Below, in pieces: positions 11,169 through 24,454 of a stretch of 64,000 nucleotides of DNA. Within the stretch, counting starts at the first letter, position 1. Every line of letters begins with the position of its first letter. A model generated the notes under the pieces. That model was not told the origin of the DNA and searched no databases. It saw only the letters and a program-made list of their open reading frames with translations. The DNA is from Amoebophrya sp. A120 (taxonomy: Eukaryota; Sar; Dinophyceae; Syndiniales; Amoebophryaceae). The stretch is from NCBI GenBank assembly GCA_905178155.1, contig CAJINV010000002.1, forward strand, positions 11,283,184 through 11,347,183. Direction: 5' to 3'. A program made the translations under genes and the position numbers.

Positions 11169-13801
11169 CTTGTTTTTGGGTTGCTTTGGTGGTTCAGATT
11201 TTTCGGTCTGGTGAGTGCGTGCTCTCAGCTCTCAACACACTGTCACTGCTAAGCCTAGGTGCGGCTGGAGAAATTTTTGAATTGTTTTCTGGTTCCGCTA
11301 AAACTGCCAGCCGAAAGAAAAAGATGATGAACAGCTAGTAACTACACAGATGGATCGGGATTGGAATTACTGAGGTGAAAGTCCGGAGGCGTGGAGATTG
11401 AAATTTTCGCTACCGCCATGCTTCAGGTTCTGCTTCTGACATTAGTAAGACTAAGACATGATAAACTAACATGATTCAAAGTGAGTAGAACGCAAAATAA
11501 CAGAAAAACGTAAAATATTGCGAGTGGACGTCAACTATATGATTCATTCTAAGTATGGGTGATCGTTTCACGCTCGGCATCGTAGCCAGGGAGCCCCCTG
11601 CTTTATTCAGGAATCGGACTCATTTTGTTATTCTTGTTATCCTGGTCCTGCTACCCACGGCTGAACCTCTCAACCTTTTCCAATTATTGACCTGGTTCTC
11701 GATGCTATCGTAGTCTATCAAATACAAATGACAACCATACTGACCCGGAACGCGATGGAAACCCTGCGGAGCATGCTCCTGTTCTTCTGATTCTAGTAGT
11801 TAGAGCATGCACGTTCATCATGACAGAGTCAGCGACCACCACACTTAATGTGTAATTTCATTCTGCACTGGTGTTTGTTTTCGTTTTATCAGGTGCACAC
11901 ACTCACTCTCGCTCCGATTTCTACTTTGCCTTTCCGTCGGTCGTCGGACATCACGGTCAACAAGACAGGAGCGCAGCTTCATTTATTATCGTTCTCATAC
12001 CTCATAGCTCGACCTCGACGTAAAGAGCTTTCTACGTCTACCTATAAATATAAAGAAAATGGGTCATAAAGGTAAAGCTTGTACGGAAGCCCAACATGAT
12101 ACGAGCGATAATCTCAAACGGTTCAAAGTCGGAATTTCGAGACGTGGTGGAAGCATTTTGAAGCATTTTTGTTTATCTACAAAAGCCCCCACTACTCTAA
12201 CCAGTGCGAAAGAGTTCTTGTTCAAGTAGAAGACCAAGATCTAGATCATGACCATGAGCTGTATTATATTTGCTTTTGGCCCCACTCCAGGGAGAAGGAA
12301 CACGAGGCACGCGGTAGAGGTGCAGGTGGCGGAGTAGAAAACAAAATCTTCTTGCTCAGCACTAGACTTTTATCCTCTACGTCAGCAACTCGTGCTGCCG
12401 CTCGGTGCTTTATCTTTTTTCTTCTCTGCGCATCTTCGACTGTGCAAGAGTTTCCTCTTGCTCCAGAAGTACTACGGGCCTCGACGTGATTGATTTCGTT
12501 GGTTCTGGAAGAAGGTACAGACACACTGGTTCAAATTGTTCTCCTCGCGACGCTACTGACTAGAAGCATGTCAAAACTTGTGTTTCGTTTCCACTAGAAG
12601 CCGACTTGCAAAGTCACAGCCTAACGGTCGCGCTGTCTAAACATGGACAAGGAGCAGAAGCAGATGATCACGAAATACCAAAGAATAACTCCCCATGTAC
12701 CATCGAGCTTCGTGCAAAAAGACAGGTCCGGCTTTCGTTTTGGCTAGCAAGCAGCACGACGGCATCACCGTAGCCTTTTTTCATGATGGTTTAGGTCTTT
12801 TCGGGCCTCCGCCTGGCCATAAATTGCCTTCATATCTTTCTTTGCGTGACGACGAACTCTCGTGTGGGTACGTCGTTTTTCAAAAAGCTTAAGGTATTGC
12901 TCAACTGGGGAGCACTGGTCCTCCGGACGAAGATCCGCCTCCGATTCGACCCGCAGCAAGACTTGTGCTTGTCACTCCGACACCACTGCACGAGGCGTTT
13001 AACTTATGCCGGCGTCAGGCGGGCTTTCAGACGTCGTTTTTACGAGTCGGGGTAACGCAGTCATCATCCTGCAGTACTCATTCATTAGACTTCGACCAGG
13101 ATGAGTCAGAGGCAAGTTTGTTCTTTTGTTTTTCTTGATCGTCCACAAAATCAATACATGCACATGCCAAATGCGGAAGCCCCCGCTATCGAAGGCTGTA
13201 GAAAAGTGTCGCAGACAGCAGCTGAGGTGAGGACGACTGGCAACATACGAGTGTAAGACTAAGAGCAAGACAGCCTGACGCTTCCATAAAAAACCGGCCC
13301 CGGAGCCAGACACAATATGCAAAAGAAAAGCACAACTCAACCTCCTGTCCTCGTCGTAGTCATTGAGAAGGACAAGGACCTATATTAATTCGTCCTACTT
13401 ATTTTACATTCTTCAAATCTTTGAGCCGCACCTTGATGGATGGACGGCTTCACTTGAATTTCTTGGCACTGGCAGTAAGCACAAGAGGGACACCACATGG
13501 TGGACTAAACGAAGAAAACCAAAATATAATGAACAGTGTTGTGCAGCTTTCTTTCACAAGACAAACTTTTTTTCTCTGTAGGATCGCAGAAAAATGACTC
13601 TTACTCAATGCTGATTGTGTGGGCGTGCGTTTCCATTTCTTCGCATACACGACCTGGTCTTCAACAAAAGAGGTGGCATGGGACTTCGCTGTCCTGTTCT
13701 TATCGCACGGAAAGATACAACTGACTACTTCGAACGCGACGACATGCTTTTTCTAGAAATCAAAATAAATCGTACAAAAAAATCTGCTGCAATCCGAAGG
13801 C
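11169..13801. other. Long stretch without a confident gene
   Basis: About 2.6 kb. One minus-strand piece near 12330-12500 (reading STSGARGNSCTVEDAQRRKK and onward) has exon-like composition but no start, partner exon or motif. The rest shows no coding signal, TIR pair or tandem repeat that I could support. Confidence 0.4.
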
Positions 13802-16800
13802 TCAGACGACAGTTCTGGAAAAATGCAAATAGCCATGGGCATGGCGCATAGAGAAAGAAATTGCATGCGATGCCGATGCGCCTATGTTTTCATGGCGTCT
13901 ACCTGTCGATGTCAGAGACAAATTCCATGTGATAAGTCTGATCAGAAATTCTGAGCTTGGTGAGGTTTGTAGTGTGGTCGAGAATAGCGACCGATGAGGT
14001 GGACCCGCCATTGCGCCGTAGTCCTGAGCGGCCTTATTGGCTCCCCCAAAAACAGCATTCCTTGGTTGAATTGCGGCTGTCTGTCCACCCTTGGAAGCGC
14101 CGGCATTGCACCTGTTCCCTACAAAAGCCGCAGCAGGAGCTGGTCTAGTTTTCATTTTACAAGAGCCAGTGCCAGGTAGAGCCCCAGCTGAGCAGATACC
14201 GCCCTCGTCATCATCTGCGGCCGCAAAAGTTCCTGCGGTCAGTGCCTTCTTGCCAGCGCCTCCGCCTGCGGTGGTCCTCTCCGCATTATGATCTTGTCGT
14301 ACAACCGGCCGTGGAGGGCGAGGGATCATCTGGAGGAGTTCTTCCGTGGGATTGGTTTTCCGATCTCGGAGGTTTGTGACTTTGTCTAATCCCTGTAGCG
14401 GGGGCGGTGCCGCAACTACATTCAGCGGCGCTTGTTTGCCGTTGCAGGTGCGGCCGTCACCGCCAGCCAGTACCTGCAGGTGCGTAAAACCGCTGCTCGT
14501 GTTCGCTGAGGTTACCGACCAACCAGATGTTGTTGAAGACTCCTGTGTGCTAGTGGTGGCCACTATGCCATGCAAGTTTCCCTCCGCACACTTCGGCCGG
14601 TGCGCAGTGGGCGACTACATGATCATAAACATGGTCAAAGGAAGCAAAAAGACACACACCTGGTAGTGCACCCAAGAGGTGGATCATGAAAAAGCTTCGC
14701 AATTCCTAAGTACCCTACACTTGTTCACCTTGCGACGCCGAGGCGCAGGAAAGCGATCATAACAGTGGGGTGTTATATTTATGAGAAATTCGCGCACAGC
14801 ACCTTTCGAACGAGTGGAGATTTCGTTTTTTCAAATGGATAGTGACAAGATCACCCCCTTGGCGCGGGCTGAGAAACCCGGAAGTGGACATTACCTTCTG
14901 GAAGATCGGGGGACGGGTGCTTGTATACATTGCAAAAATATACCGCGGCGATTGTGTGTAGTTGTAAAGTACGTACAGGCGCAACAAGCGTATTAGAATT
15001 AGTACAGCATATTACAGCATTCAATGCTCCACCCGAGCCCGATAAAAACGAAAGAGAAAGCATCTGCTTCTGCTGTAATTTATGCAATGTGTACGTACTT
15101 GTAAAAAGAAGACTGCGATACTTTTGCACATCAGCATAGGCAAACGGCGGCGACAGAAACCCCGGCCGTGCGGCAAAGGACGGCTTCTGCTGAATGAATT
15201 TTGAGTTCGCCGCAGGGCGAGGGTTTGATCCAAGAACTGCACTCCGCTCAGGACGACCCGCGTCGCGGTCACTACCTGACTCTGTGGTTTGAATTTGATA
15301 GGGGTGGCGCTGCCGGTGCGCTTCAATATCCGGCACGTGCTGTAATTCCTCTACTGCTTGCGTAGTGGTACCGGTGAGGACGTTAGTCACGCAGTGACCC
15401 GAGTGAGTTGCGTTTCCGTTGGCGGCTACCTTCACGGCGGTTCCATTGGCACCGGTCGCGCGGCTTGGACCAGTTCCAGTGCGCGGGGGTCGTTGATCGT
15501 TTCCGATCCCGGCCCTGGATTTACTTGCTTCGGCATCGGCCCGCACAGTAGCGACACCTGTGCAACTAGTAGAAGGGCAATCTGTAACGGCCGCTACCGT
15601 ACGCGGAGTAAAAGAACGCATACCGCCGGAAAAAAGTGCTCTACCTTCGATCAGCGCGCTGCCCCAGGGCCGGGCCTTCGCCACGCCGGGCGCACCGACT
15701 GGTGCGGTACCAGCGGCCGGAGGACCAGCGGATTCCGGTACTCGATTCGGGACAGTGCTGTCAGTAGGATGAGGTGGACGAGCCGCGGTCATTTCAAGCT
15801 CTTCCAGCTCGTTCGCATCGAATTCCTCTGGAACGCAACCAACAAAAAAATCATCTTGATGATTTCTCTCCTCTTCAACAGCAGCCGTTTCTTGGTGGCG
15901 TGGAACTCGCATGAGGGTCGCATGCTCACTTTTGGTCAATAGGCAATTTTTATGTTTCATCATCTGCCTGCTTCTCAACGAAACTGACCCTTTTGCGTGA
16001 TTTTGTACTTGTCCGGGACTTGCTGCTCCTTCTCCTGTTATTTCATCTTCCCGGTCTGCCGCCGCTGGCGCTTTGCTCTGCGCGGGAGCGTTGTTCATCT
16101 GCGGCTCGTTTTGTTTCCTCCCCGCGTTTGCTTGGGTCTGTGCGCCGAAGCTGCACATCGACGTGGTGGTCTCGGCTGGAACTACCATCAGATCCTGCTC
16201 ATGCAGCAAAACCGTTGCCTCGGAGATACTGTCGCTCGTGCGACGTACCGGCTCGACTTCCACGCACGTCCTTTCCGGCGGAGCCACGGGACCAGCAGGC
16301 GCAGACAGGGCATAGCCATTCGCATTGACATTGAGACTGACGTTGCTGCAAATCCTGCTGCTACAAGTCGGAGTCACGTTAATATCCACCGCACGGTCGC
16401 TTCTACACGATTCTGCTACTGCTTCGGTGGGGTCGCCGCTAGTGGAGGACATCCCCACCACCGCCACCGTGTCGTGTTCATCTTTATCCACTTCTGCTGC
16501 TGGTTGTGAAAGCCCGAGTGCACCGCCTGATTGTGATGGTTGCTGTTTGCCTGGACAAGGAGTCCCGGATTTATTACATGGCCTCGCCGTCTGTTTCTGA
16601 AGAAGTGCGATGCTACTTCCCGCGACGTCCTGCTGCGTCCCCGCTGGGCCAACTGTCGCGGGGGCCGAGCGGTCCGCAGCCGGGGCAGCCACTGGCGGCG
16701 TTACGGACTCGGCAGCCGCGGTGGTAAAAGAATCGGGGCTGCAAGAGGAATCATCCCCGCCTCCGCGTCCTCGACTTGTGCCAGAACCAATCACCCTGTT

Positions 16801-17631
16801 TGGCACCTGTGCAAGCTCAAGCACGGGTTCTCGGAACTGGATTTGTCTTGAAGAAGACGGAGCCGAAGAAATTACACGGGCCACGTCTTTTTCCGACTGC
16901 CAAGAACTCTGGCCTTGCACCAGCGGCTGACACGACGTTGGAAACATCTTGGTCTTGCCAGTAGACTTGGCCTTTGCGTTCGCTGCAGCAGTGGGGGGAG
17001 GAGCCGACGTATCTTGATCTCGTCTCGGCCTTCCACCGGCATTTCTCGACCCAGTGCCCGGTGCTTCTCCGCAAGCCCCGGCGAAGCAGGCGGGGGGTCT
17101 GCTGCTGCAACTGGACATCGCTGCTGGAAAGATCGCGGTCGTTGCTGCCGGCGCGGCGGTGCAGGTGGCAAGTGGTTGTGGGGGTAGCACTTTCTGCCGC
17201 TGTTGTGGGGTGGTGGTACTTCGGATTGTCCGAGTACCCATGGTCGTACTGGGCCAGCCTGGTCGAGCATTCGGTCCACCAGTACTACCGCCGGAGCAAT
17301 TCGTCCTCGTGCTCCTGTAGCTAGGAAAGGCCACGGTCTGTGCACCCGAGCGCTGTGCCCCCGGGCACGAGGACGGTGGCGTCCGAATCGGGGGTGCCAC
17401 ACTGCGACTGCCCGCTGCGTAGTTCCACTGGTAGGAGCTCGGAGGCTGCGCTATCAACAGGAAACATTCCCCAACGGATGTGCAGCACACTACAACCTCG
17501 GAAACTGTACTACTCAACGTAGCAGAATCTGTTTTCTCATTAGTGTTACCACAAGACAGCTGGCTTGTTTTGCACAGCATGGCGGTAGCCGTTGTGCTTT
17601 TACCATCACATTTTATGTTGGGAAAACTCAT
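13802..17631 (-). CDS. Large low-complexity Ala/Ser/Thr/Pro/Gly-rich protein
   Basis: The main exon runs from an ATG at 17631 (MSFPNIKCDGKSTTATAM) to about 15139 without a stop, roughly 830 codons, rich in Ala, Thr, Ser, Pro and Gly. An acidic patch FDANELEELEMTAARPP lies about 560 residues in. It has no folded domain that I recognise. Two introner-like insertions (14924-15138 and 14616-14841) separate it from a further exon that reads HGIVATTSTQESSTTSGWS down to about 13900, with the same composition. Joining the middle piece (14842-14923) to the last exon leaves an unresolved frame, so the 3' structure is provisional. It may be secreted, nuclear or structural; composition alone cannot say. 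Confidence 0.5.
14616..14841. mobile_element. Candidate introner, near-match TSD
   Basis: A 226-bp segment beginning TACATGATC and ending GGATA, flanked by GCGAC and GTGAC (4 of 5 matching). It lies between low-complexity exons, but the frames on its two sides do not join simply, so its status as a single intron is uncertain. Confidence 0.4.
14924..15138. mobile_element. Candidate introner, family A-like TIR
   Basis: A 215-bp segment. The right end (coding strand) starts TATGCTGATGTGCAAAAGTA, and the left end carries TATACATTGCAAAAATAT, so both ends hold a GCAAAA(A/G)TAT core like the other family A elements. The flanks (GCTTG and GGCAA) do not match well. A join gives PFASTRPPIFQK in frame. 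Confidence 0.5.
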
Positions 17632-17809
17632 GCTGCAAGTCAACAGCCTGCAGCGGGAGACGCGCCTACTACACCGAGCTGCAGCTGGTCTCCTACAATG
17701 CTGCAGGGGCTTGCGGCTACCCTGCAGTATTCGCTCTTAGTCTCACTTATGTTATTTTTTTAATCTTATCTTCTTCAGCCCGTGACAAGATAAATCATAC
17801 ACAACTTGT

Positions 17810-19247
17810 CTACGCACGGCCATTTTTGACAATACTAAAACGAGAGTCAATTTGCGAGCGGGAGTCGGGAGGAATATCTTGAACGATATGCGCAGCTTCT
17901 TGTGTTGGTACTCTACTCGTGATGTCGGTGAGATCTTCGTCGCCGCGAGGAAGCTGTCTAGAAGTACGGGAAGACGATACATCTCGGGTCGTCTCGCCAA
18001 ACAGCAGGCTTCGTTTTGGCATCTGGACCGAACGCGCCCCGGGCGGAACTGCAAAATCATGTTGATAGAATTTACAAGCTGCAACAAAGTACATTTTTGA
18101 AAGGCGAGCCGGAGCTGCTTTTTTGAGCGCCTTCTAAACCGAGTTCGCTGTAGTCGTGGAGGGTGTCTGTCACAACGCAAAGAAGGCAGTTTCCTCACGA
18201 TGATCGTCTCGCTCTTTCTGTTTTGTGCTCCTTCAGATTGCTACGATTACCGTTTTCGTACAACAAAGCGAAGGCAACCGTGGCGTATCTATCACTGGGG
18301 CCTTGTTGAAAGCGAATCAAACAGAAGAAACGGCAGTACTGGTGCCCGTTACACTCAAGAAAGTAATAAAAAAGTAGACGCCGAATTAAAAAAAATACTG
18401 TAGTGATTCCTGCTGGCGGCGAAGGTCGTCCCAGCCGTGGTGTTCGTTGCCCTTGTCGACGAACGCGCACTCAAGGGTGGAAAATGGTTGGTGGCCGTGC
18501 GCTCGCTTATGCGCCCCAGCGGCAAAAAAGAGAAAGATCCAGTTGTGGGAAAGACACCGCCCACCTGAAGACTGCTTGACGCGCACGAGCTGCCAGACGG
18601 CGGACTACCGCGCTCATCGGGTGGAGAGTCGTTCTTCCTTGTCGATGATGAATTCCCGGTATTTTCGTCCCTGCTAAGATGTGCCACTTTTTCCTTTGTG
18701 GAAAGAAACTGCATTTCGTTCCTGTCTCTCGGTCTTACCAGGTGCTGTGACGCTTCGACATCTCCTCGCGGCTCATGATGTGGCAGTCCGATGCAACATG
18801 CCTGATCGTGGTCTCCGGCGGGTTTGTGGAGGGCGCGTCGGGCCGCTGCTGATGGTGGAACTGCACAAGTGGAAGCGCCACCGAACCTCTGTAGGGCGGA
18901 TGAAAATGAAGGATCAACTCCGAACCGGCCGCCCGCCGGACGGTTTTCCTGACCATGAAGATGGCCTGGCGTCCAACTCCTGTCATCTTCACTGTCATCG
19001 CGAAGTCGGCGGAGATGACGACTTTCGTCGATGGAGGCCTCTCGAGTGTGGGGCGCCTGGGTACCCACGGGTACCAACATCGACTCTGTGCGGACATCAA
19101 CCCTCCTATCACGAGGAAAAAAGCAATCCCCCTTCCCTGTGCTGAGAGGACGAGTCTTCGAGTCGGTTGTCGCTTCTGTGCGACTGTTGAGTACGCAGGT
19201 CTATTACACTGCTTGCCAGCTTTCAGTGCGTATTGCATGAGGGGCAA
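17810..19247 (-). CDS. Low-complexity exons, probably same gene cluster
   Basis: Two minus-strand coding-like stretches. One is near 17850-18065 (VPPGARSVQMPKRSLLFGE, then RQLPRGDEDLTDITSRVPT). The other is near 18410-19080 (DESRHLRRLRDDSEDDRSW at its start, Ser/Thr-rich later). Both have the Ser/Arg/Ala-rich composition of the exons on either side. No start codon, splice pair or domain could be fixed. They may be 5' exons of the 13.8-17.6 kb gene or a separate gene. Confidence 0.35.
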
Positions 19248-19769
19248 AAACAGCCTCTTCTTTCTGTTGCATTTTCAACTGCAAAAATCTTCTTCGTTGG
19301 GTGTGTGTGTGTGGGGGGAGAGAGGGGATCTTTTCATGAAGATACCTTTGGTGCGGAAAGGACTCGGGACGCGGAAATCGACTTTCCTTGGACAGCTGCC
19401 GCCTCTTGGTTGCCTATCCTGTGCAAACACGTCTCCGCCCCATAGTCAAGAACATGAAGTTGACGAAGTTGCCAAGGGAAACTCGGAGAATACACGCACG
19501 GCATGACCACTCATTTCCGACTAGTACTGCGGACGGTCACAGAGATGCAGAACTCTCACTATTCTGTAGTTGATGTTTTTAAGTACTCGCACTCATATGT
19601 AGTGTCCTCCAAAGATTAATACTACAAACTGTCAGTTGACTTGTGCTCGATGTGGTAGAAAAATTACGCATCTTCTGGATTCATCCTTAGAAAATAATAC
19701 TACTAAACGACTGTACTACTACGACGCATTCATGGTTAGACTCTCGGGACCTGATCGCGTTTTTCCACA

Positions 19770-21658
19770 GGATAGAGCCCGCGGCCGCCGCAGTGAGGTG
19801 CACTCTGCGGAGGTGTCGCCATCGTTTTCCGGACCCCGCTCTTGTGGCGGAACTACCACTGCAGGGGCCGATGGGGTGGGCACGCTTGCCTTACGTTCTT
19901 GCTGAGGACTGATCTTCGATCGGCACGGTTCCGCCCTGTCGGCAACATCGTCGACACTGTCGCTTGCCCGGTTCCTCGAGTGGGATTATTCGCCTGCAGA
20001 TTACAACCATTGCTAGCATCGCATCATGCACATGGAGATTGACAGCATGCAAAGAACCATAACAACACCTTCTACTCAACATCGGTCAGTAGTAAGAACA
20101 AAACTTGCCTGGATCTCAGCCTCAAGATGTGATACAATTACAATGTGGGCTATCATAGTACGATGTTGACGTAGACGTAGTTAATGATCGATGCATGGTC
20201 TATTTTTTCGAAATTGACCACACTGTGCACTCCCATAAACATTGCAACGGGATGCGGGGTCAAGCACTTCACTTGACCTTGGCCTCCTCAAATATATCTT
20301 TCTTGAGTCACGACCAACGCGACAACGAATGTGAGCAGTTTCGCGCTATGCTAACTGTTTCGCACATGATAAACCCGGGTGCTTGCTAAGATCTACGTCG
20401 ACGGCAATCGGAATGGAGCAACTTGTGCTGCTGGCCTGGATATGGATTGCAAAAGTATCACTGTAGACCACGTACATCGTACCATTTGCAGTGACGATTG
20501 GAAGCACGTTCCCGCACCTTCGTTGGTGGCATGTACATATAGAATTTTTTTCTTTGATGCCATGATTTCTGCAAAGAATTATTCAACAACTGGTGTACGT
20601 AAAACTAAAATCGCAGAATTTGGACAAAAAAATGCAGATGTTCGCATCGCTTACGATAGTTTTGCAATGCGTAGAATGCTTCGGAGGAAGAAGTGGAGGA
20701 ACAGCCGAGCGCCGTTTTGGAGGAGCTCGCTGTCGTATTCTTGCTTGTTATGCTGATTTCCCGCGTGATATGCCACGCAAATTGTTTACCGGAGGACACA
20801 TGCACAACAAGAAGGAAAATTCAAGGTAGATCCTCACCGCAATAGCAATAGCAATTTGACGACTACCAGTACACAAAAAGTCCGAAACTGCAGAATATTG
20901 AAAGAGTGAAGAACAAGGTGTTTGGTCATGTTCATGCAAGAACGACCTCGACCGCAAAGTCAGGATGTACAGTGCTACAACATGCACCAAGGTAAATGAC
21001 ATTTGCTCCGTGGATACTGCAAGTTCTCTCGTCGCGACGCTCCTCCACAGAGCTGTTCCGATCTGTTCGTAGAGGTGCAACTGGTTCCCCTTGCATTCCT
21101 TATTTGCGCACCTGGCTGTAATGATAGTGCGTGTGGCTCCACAGCAACAGCTGCTATCCCGACCTCGGCACCTCCCGGCGGACGCCCCCCTGTACTAGGA
21201 GGCGGCGCGAGCCCCGCAATTCTCGGTGGCAGGAAAGGACTCTGAAAGCCCGCTCTCGGCGTTGCAGCCGGCGGTGGCAAAGCTACCAAAACGCGCGTGC
21301 CCAACAAAGTGCGCTCTTGCACTTTCCCTGCTGCTTGATATGGGTTCTGCCCGATACCCGCTTGGTTTGCACTGGGATCTACCACATCCACAGCGTCCAC
21401 AACTTGGTGCGCGCCCCTGGTGTCGTTGTTGATTCCCTGTTGGCCCTGGCTGCAACGCTTCGAGAAAGACGTCGCCCGTTCTGCCAGGGGCCTCCGCGCG
21501 GATGCGTCCTGCCCCTGGTGTTCCCTTGGTGCATGAAAGACTCCACGCAACGCGGCTGGCAGAAAAGCACTAGCCCAGTTTTCTTTTTCGTTCCCTTGGC
21601 GAACACCCTTCTTAGGCCCCCCGGAAAAAACCATAGAGGGCATCATGGTCCTGCGCAC
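19770..21658 (-). CDS. Low-complexity multi-exon gene
   Basis: Minus-strand exons near 21060-21658 (Gly/Ala/Pro-rich, with RAGFQSPFLPPRIAGLAPPP), 20674-20755 (ASSSKTALGCSSTSSSEAF), 20365-20440 (QASSTSCSIPIAVDVDLSK) and 19770-19990 (KASVPTPSAPAVVVPPQERG). The last exon ends at GCTC just before TATCCTGTGG, the usual start of an introner here. Exons 2 and 3 are separated by the element at 20441. No domain was recognised. The upstream start is unknown, and the gene may continue into the 13.8-19.2 kb exons. Confidence 0.4.
20441..20673. mobile_element. Probable family A introner
   Basis: A 233-bp segment with left end TATGGATTGCAAAAGTATC and right end (inverted) TACGCATTGCAAAACTATC, matching the family A core GCAAAAGTATC. 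The flanking 5-mers CTGGA and GAATG do not match. It separates two Ser-rich coding stretches that continue each other in composition. Confidence 0.55.
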
Positions 21659-22379
21659 AGCCAGGAAAGTCGTGAGGCACTCGGATGCTAAACTACGACT
21701 ATTGCTAGTATTGTCTGATGGTGTACTTGTAGTCGCTTCTTGCAGCAGTTCAATGCTACACTTTTAAGAACTTCCTTCGATCTTTGTGCCCAAGCCCCAC
21801 TCAATGTCAGTTGATGCAGATGCCATGCACATTGATATTATCTCAAATCAATAAACAAAATGTAAATGAACAATGGTACAGCATCTGTCCAATGTTGCCA
21901 TGCTTTGCTTTACTGCTGTCAATCTTCAGAATAAATAGCAAAGTGTCTCTTTGAATGAATGATGCGATACTACACTCCGCGCATGGATCTGCTGTGCTAA
22001 TCATGAGCAAGCTTGCAGATATTCCTGTTCCTACACTGGCTACTGGAATTTTCAGTTACTGCATGTATGCTTTTGTCTTTGTGTGCTTTTCAGATGTATG
22101 TTGAAAGAAGGGAACATCAAGCACCAAACACAACAAGCCTGGAACTAACCTCCCATCGAGGTTGTGCATCAGTCTCAGGATAGAGACGAAGATGTATGTC
22201 GGCATCCAAACATAAAAAGTCGGTATGATTTTTCACCAGCACATTGATTCTTCCGTTTAATTTCATTTTTTCGCTTTCGCAACAGCAACTACATAGAAGA
22301 TCGCCCATCGATTCAACCGCAAAAAAAATGATGTGCTTGCGCCATTCCAAAGGACGTGACCGTCAGCAAAGCAGGGCGT
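21659..22379. other. No gene recognised
   Basis: About 0.7 kb, AT-rich, between the stop of the EF-hand gene and the next low-complexity gene. Only short open frames without motifs; probably intergenic. Confidence 0.45.
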
Positions 22380-23205
22380 CTGAGAGGCGTTGAAACGGTA
22401 TTCTGCCCACTTGGTCTGGGTCCAGCTCGCAGATTATAGCTGGCTCAGGTGGTCGCGCAAGAAGGGTCTCAACTACAACTGTCACGATTTGAAGCTTTTG
22501 GAGATTTGTGATGACAAGAGCTGCATACACAGGCCCATCCTGCTCAGAGGAATTCGGGTGGAAAGGTATGGCTCTGGAACTGGAGATGTTCATCTTCATC
22601 AAGATGAAACCGCATGGTATGAGCAGAGTCAGAATCCAGTATTCAAATTCGCACTGTAAGTGTTATTCATGCAAGACCAGCTTTCGTTGCGGCGGCTGAG
22701 ATTGATGCTTGTAAGAACACCTGAGTAGGCTGTACGAGTCAAGGTGTCTGCCTGTTCTGCTGTCAGCTTCTCTCCGAGGTTGGTCGAGATGTACCTGATT
22801 ACCTCCATGGACACTGTGTCCCTTTCGTCGATAAACATACGGAAACGCTCACGCAGCACGTCCGGCGAAAAGACGCCGTCGCGAAAATTCCGGAGGATGC
22901 ATTTTTGTAAGATCTCGCCGAAGTGCTCGAAGTTGACGCCTTTATTTTTCTTCGTACTGAACTCAAGGGGGATCCCGTACGCACCCTTGGCCTCCACCAT
23001 CGCCGCGAATTCGGCTTCTGTCACCAGCGCCCCGCCGGCTTGCAGGGCAAGAAATGTGTTCTGTTTATTTAACACGCCCTTCCCGGTCTTGTCGTAGTAC
23101 ATGAACACCATGCGGTCGCGAGCGCGACGCTTCTCGAACGAAATGGACTCGAATACACGTATGGAAATGCCGAAAAGCTCTATCACCACTGGAAGTTCTG
23201 GCAAT
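22380..23205 (-). CDS. Calmodulin-like EF-hand protein (degenerate loops)
   Basis: The long exon (about 22690-23170) encodes an EF-hand protein of the calmodulin / myosin light chain / centrin superfamily. Early on there is a helix-loop-helix with the loop YYDKTGKGVLNK. Later comes RFRMFIDERDTVSMEVIRYI followed by STNLGEKLTAEQADTL, which copies the calmodulin EF3 layout, but the loop has lost most acidic ligands. After an intron of about 240 bp, a final exon at 22380-22445 supplies the fourth loop, DPDQVGRIPFQR, and the stop. Loops 1 and 4 keep some ligands; loops 2 and 3 probably do not bind calcium, as in myosin light chains. The 5' end is uncertain: an upstream open frame begins MPELPVVIELFGISIRVF, but a splice acceptor near 23150 is equally possible. 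Confidence 0.65.
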
Positions 23206-24454
23206 AATACTACGTAGGCTCAGCATGCAAGAAACGGAAACCGTCTCACTCTTTTTTTCATGAGTTCCGTCATGATGCTGATGCAGCAGTGAGTAGATGA
23301 GCATGAACCGCAATACTTGTTTTGCGGATAGACCTGCTATACAGACTACGCCTAGGATCGTGTCTTGATGAAATAACAACAAAACTGCACGAACAACTGC
23401 TTGCGATAGCCCTTGTCATTTCCATACCTCCCGGCATGATTTGATGAAGTAGATATCTCTTTGATGTTTCCCGACGGCAGATTGCATACGAATTTGACCG
23501 GATGGCAAATCAATGGGCATTCAACTCAGATTCAATCAAGGTCAAAGTCTTTTTAGCAAAAAAAGTGGTCTGTACACCACAGCATTTGTACCTGCAGTGC
23601 AAAGTAGCAGGAAGCTAAAATATATGACCTCTCCTAGTAGTTTCAAAAGCTGCTCGCTGTCCAGCCTTGTGCTTGAGATGCTTTGTTATACGCTGGACCG
23701 CTTCCAGCAAGATGAGTTGGCACCATGTCCAGAATTCTAACTAATACGCTAGGCAAATGCATAACTTCCAACAAGTCAGCGATGGCAATATCTTCCTCTG
23801 TGCTCGTCACAGTGCGAGGGCTCCTTTACAGGATAGAGACAAGTGGTTGCGCATTTTTCCTGCTCTGCTGGTACCGCGAGCACAACTCAATATGCATCGC
23901 GGAGGTGGTACGCAACCGCGACTAGCTGGACACAAATCAAGAGATTTCTTCGAAGCGCCATTTAATGTTCAGACATTTGCCGTCATTAGCGGCAGCGAAA
24001 GATTATCATACATTTGTTTGGTACGATTTACGCTCTGTATCTTTCACCGTCTGCGCGTGCGCCTGCGCGTCGTTTGTAGACATTATTTCTTTGTGTCGAG
24101 GAGTAAAAAGAAAAAGTCACGCGTTCCTCTTCCTCCTCCTGGTTGCTGTAGTTACAGCTGCAAACGGCACAAAAAGACACAGCAGCGCAACTGGGTCCGC
24201 TTTGCCTTTGCAAGAGTAAAAAATGCCTCGTCACCTTTGCTTCATTTTCAGTTGTTCTGCTTCATTGGAAAAAAATACATTCGTACAGATTATCAAGTCG
24301 ACAACGGAGTCCATTTTGAGCTGTTGGCGAACCGACTACATGAAAAATGACTCTGACGCGATGCGTTCTTCAAGTGTTGTAGTTTGAATTTCATTGTACT
24401 CGTTCTGCTCTTGATACATTCCCGATTTGAAGATGTCGCTCCCGCCGGGCTCGG
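23206..24454. other. No gene recognised
   Basis: About 1.2 kb without a supported exon. It may hold 5' sequence of the EF-hand gene and the 3' end of the EGF gene, whose last exon might be followed by another intron beginning TATGGCATGTAGC at about 24460. Confidence 0.4.

Noticed and set aside
22117-22350. Minus-strand frame of 77 codons next to the EF-hand gene
   Set aside because: It has no motif and an irregular composition, and lies beyond the EF-hand stop.
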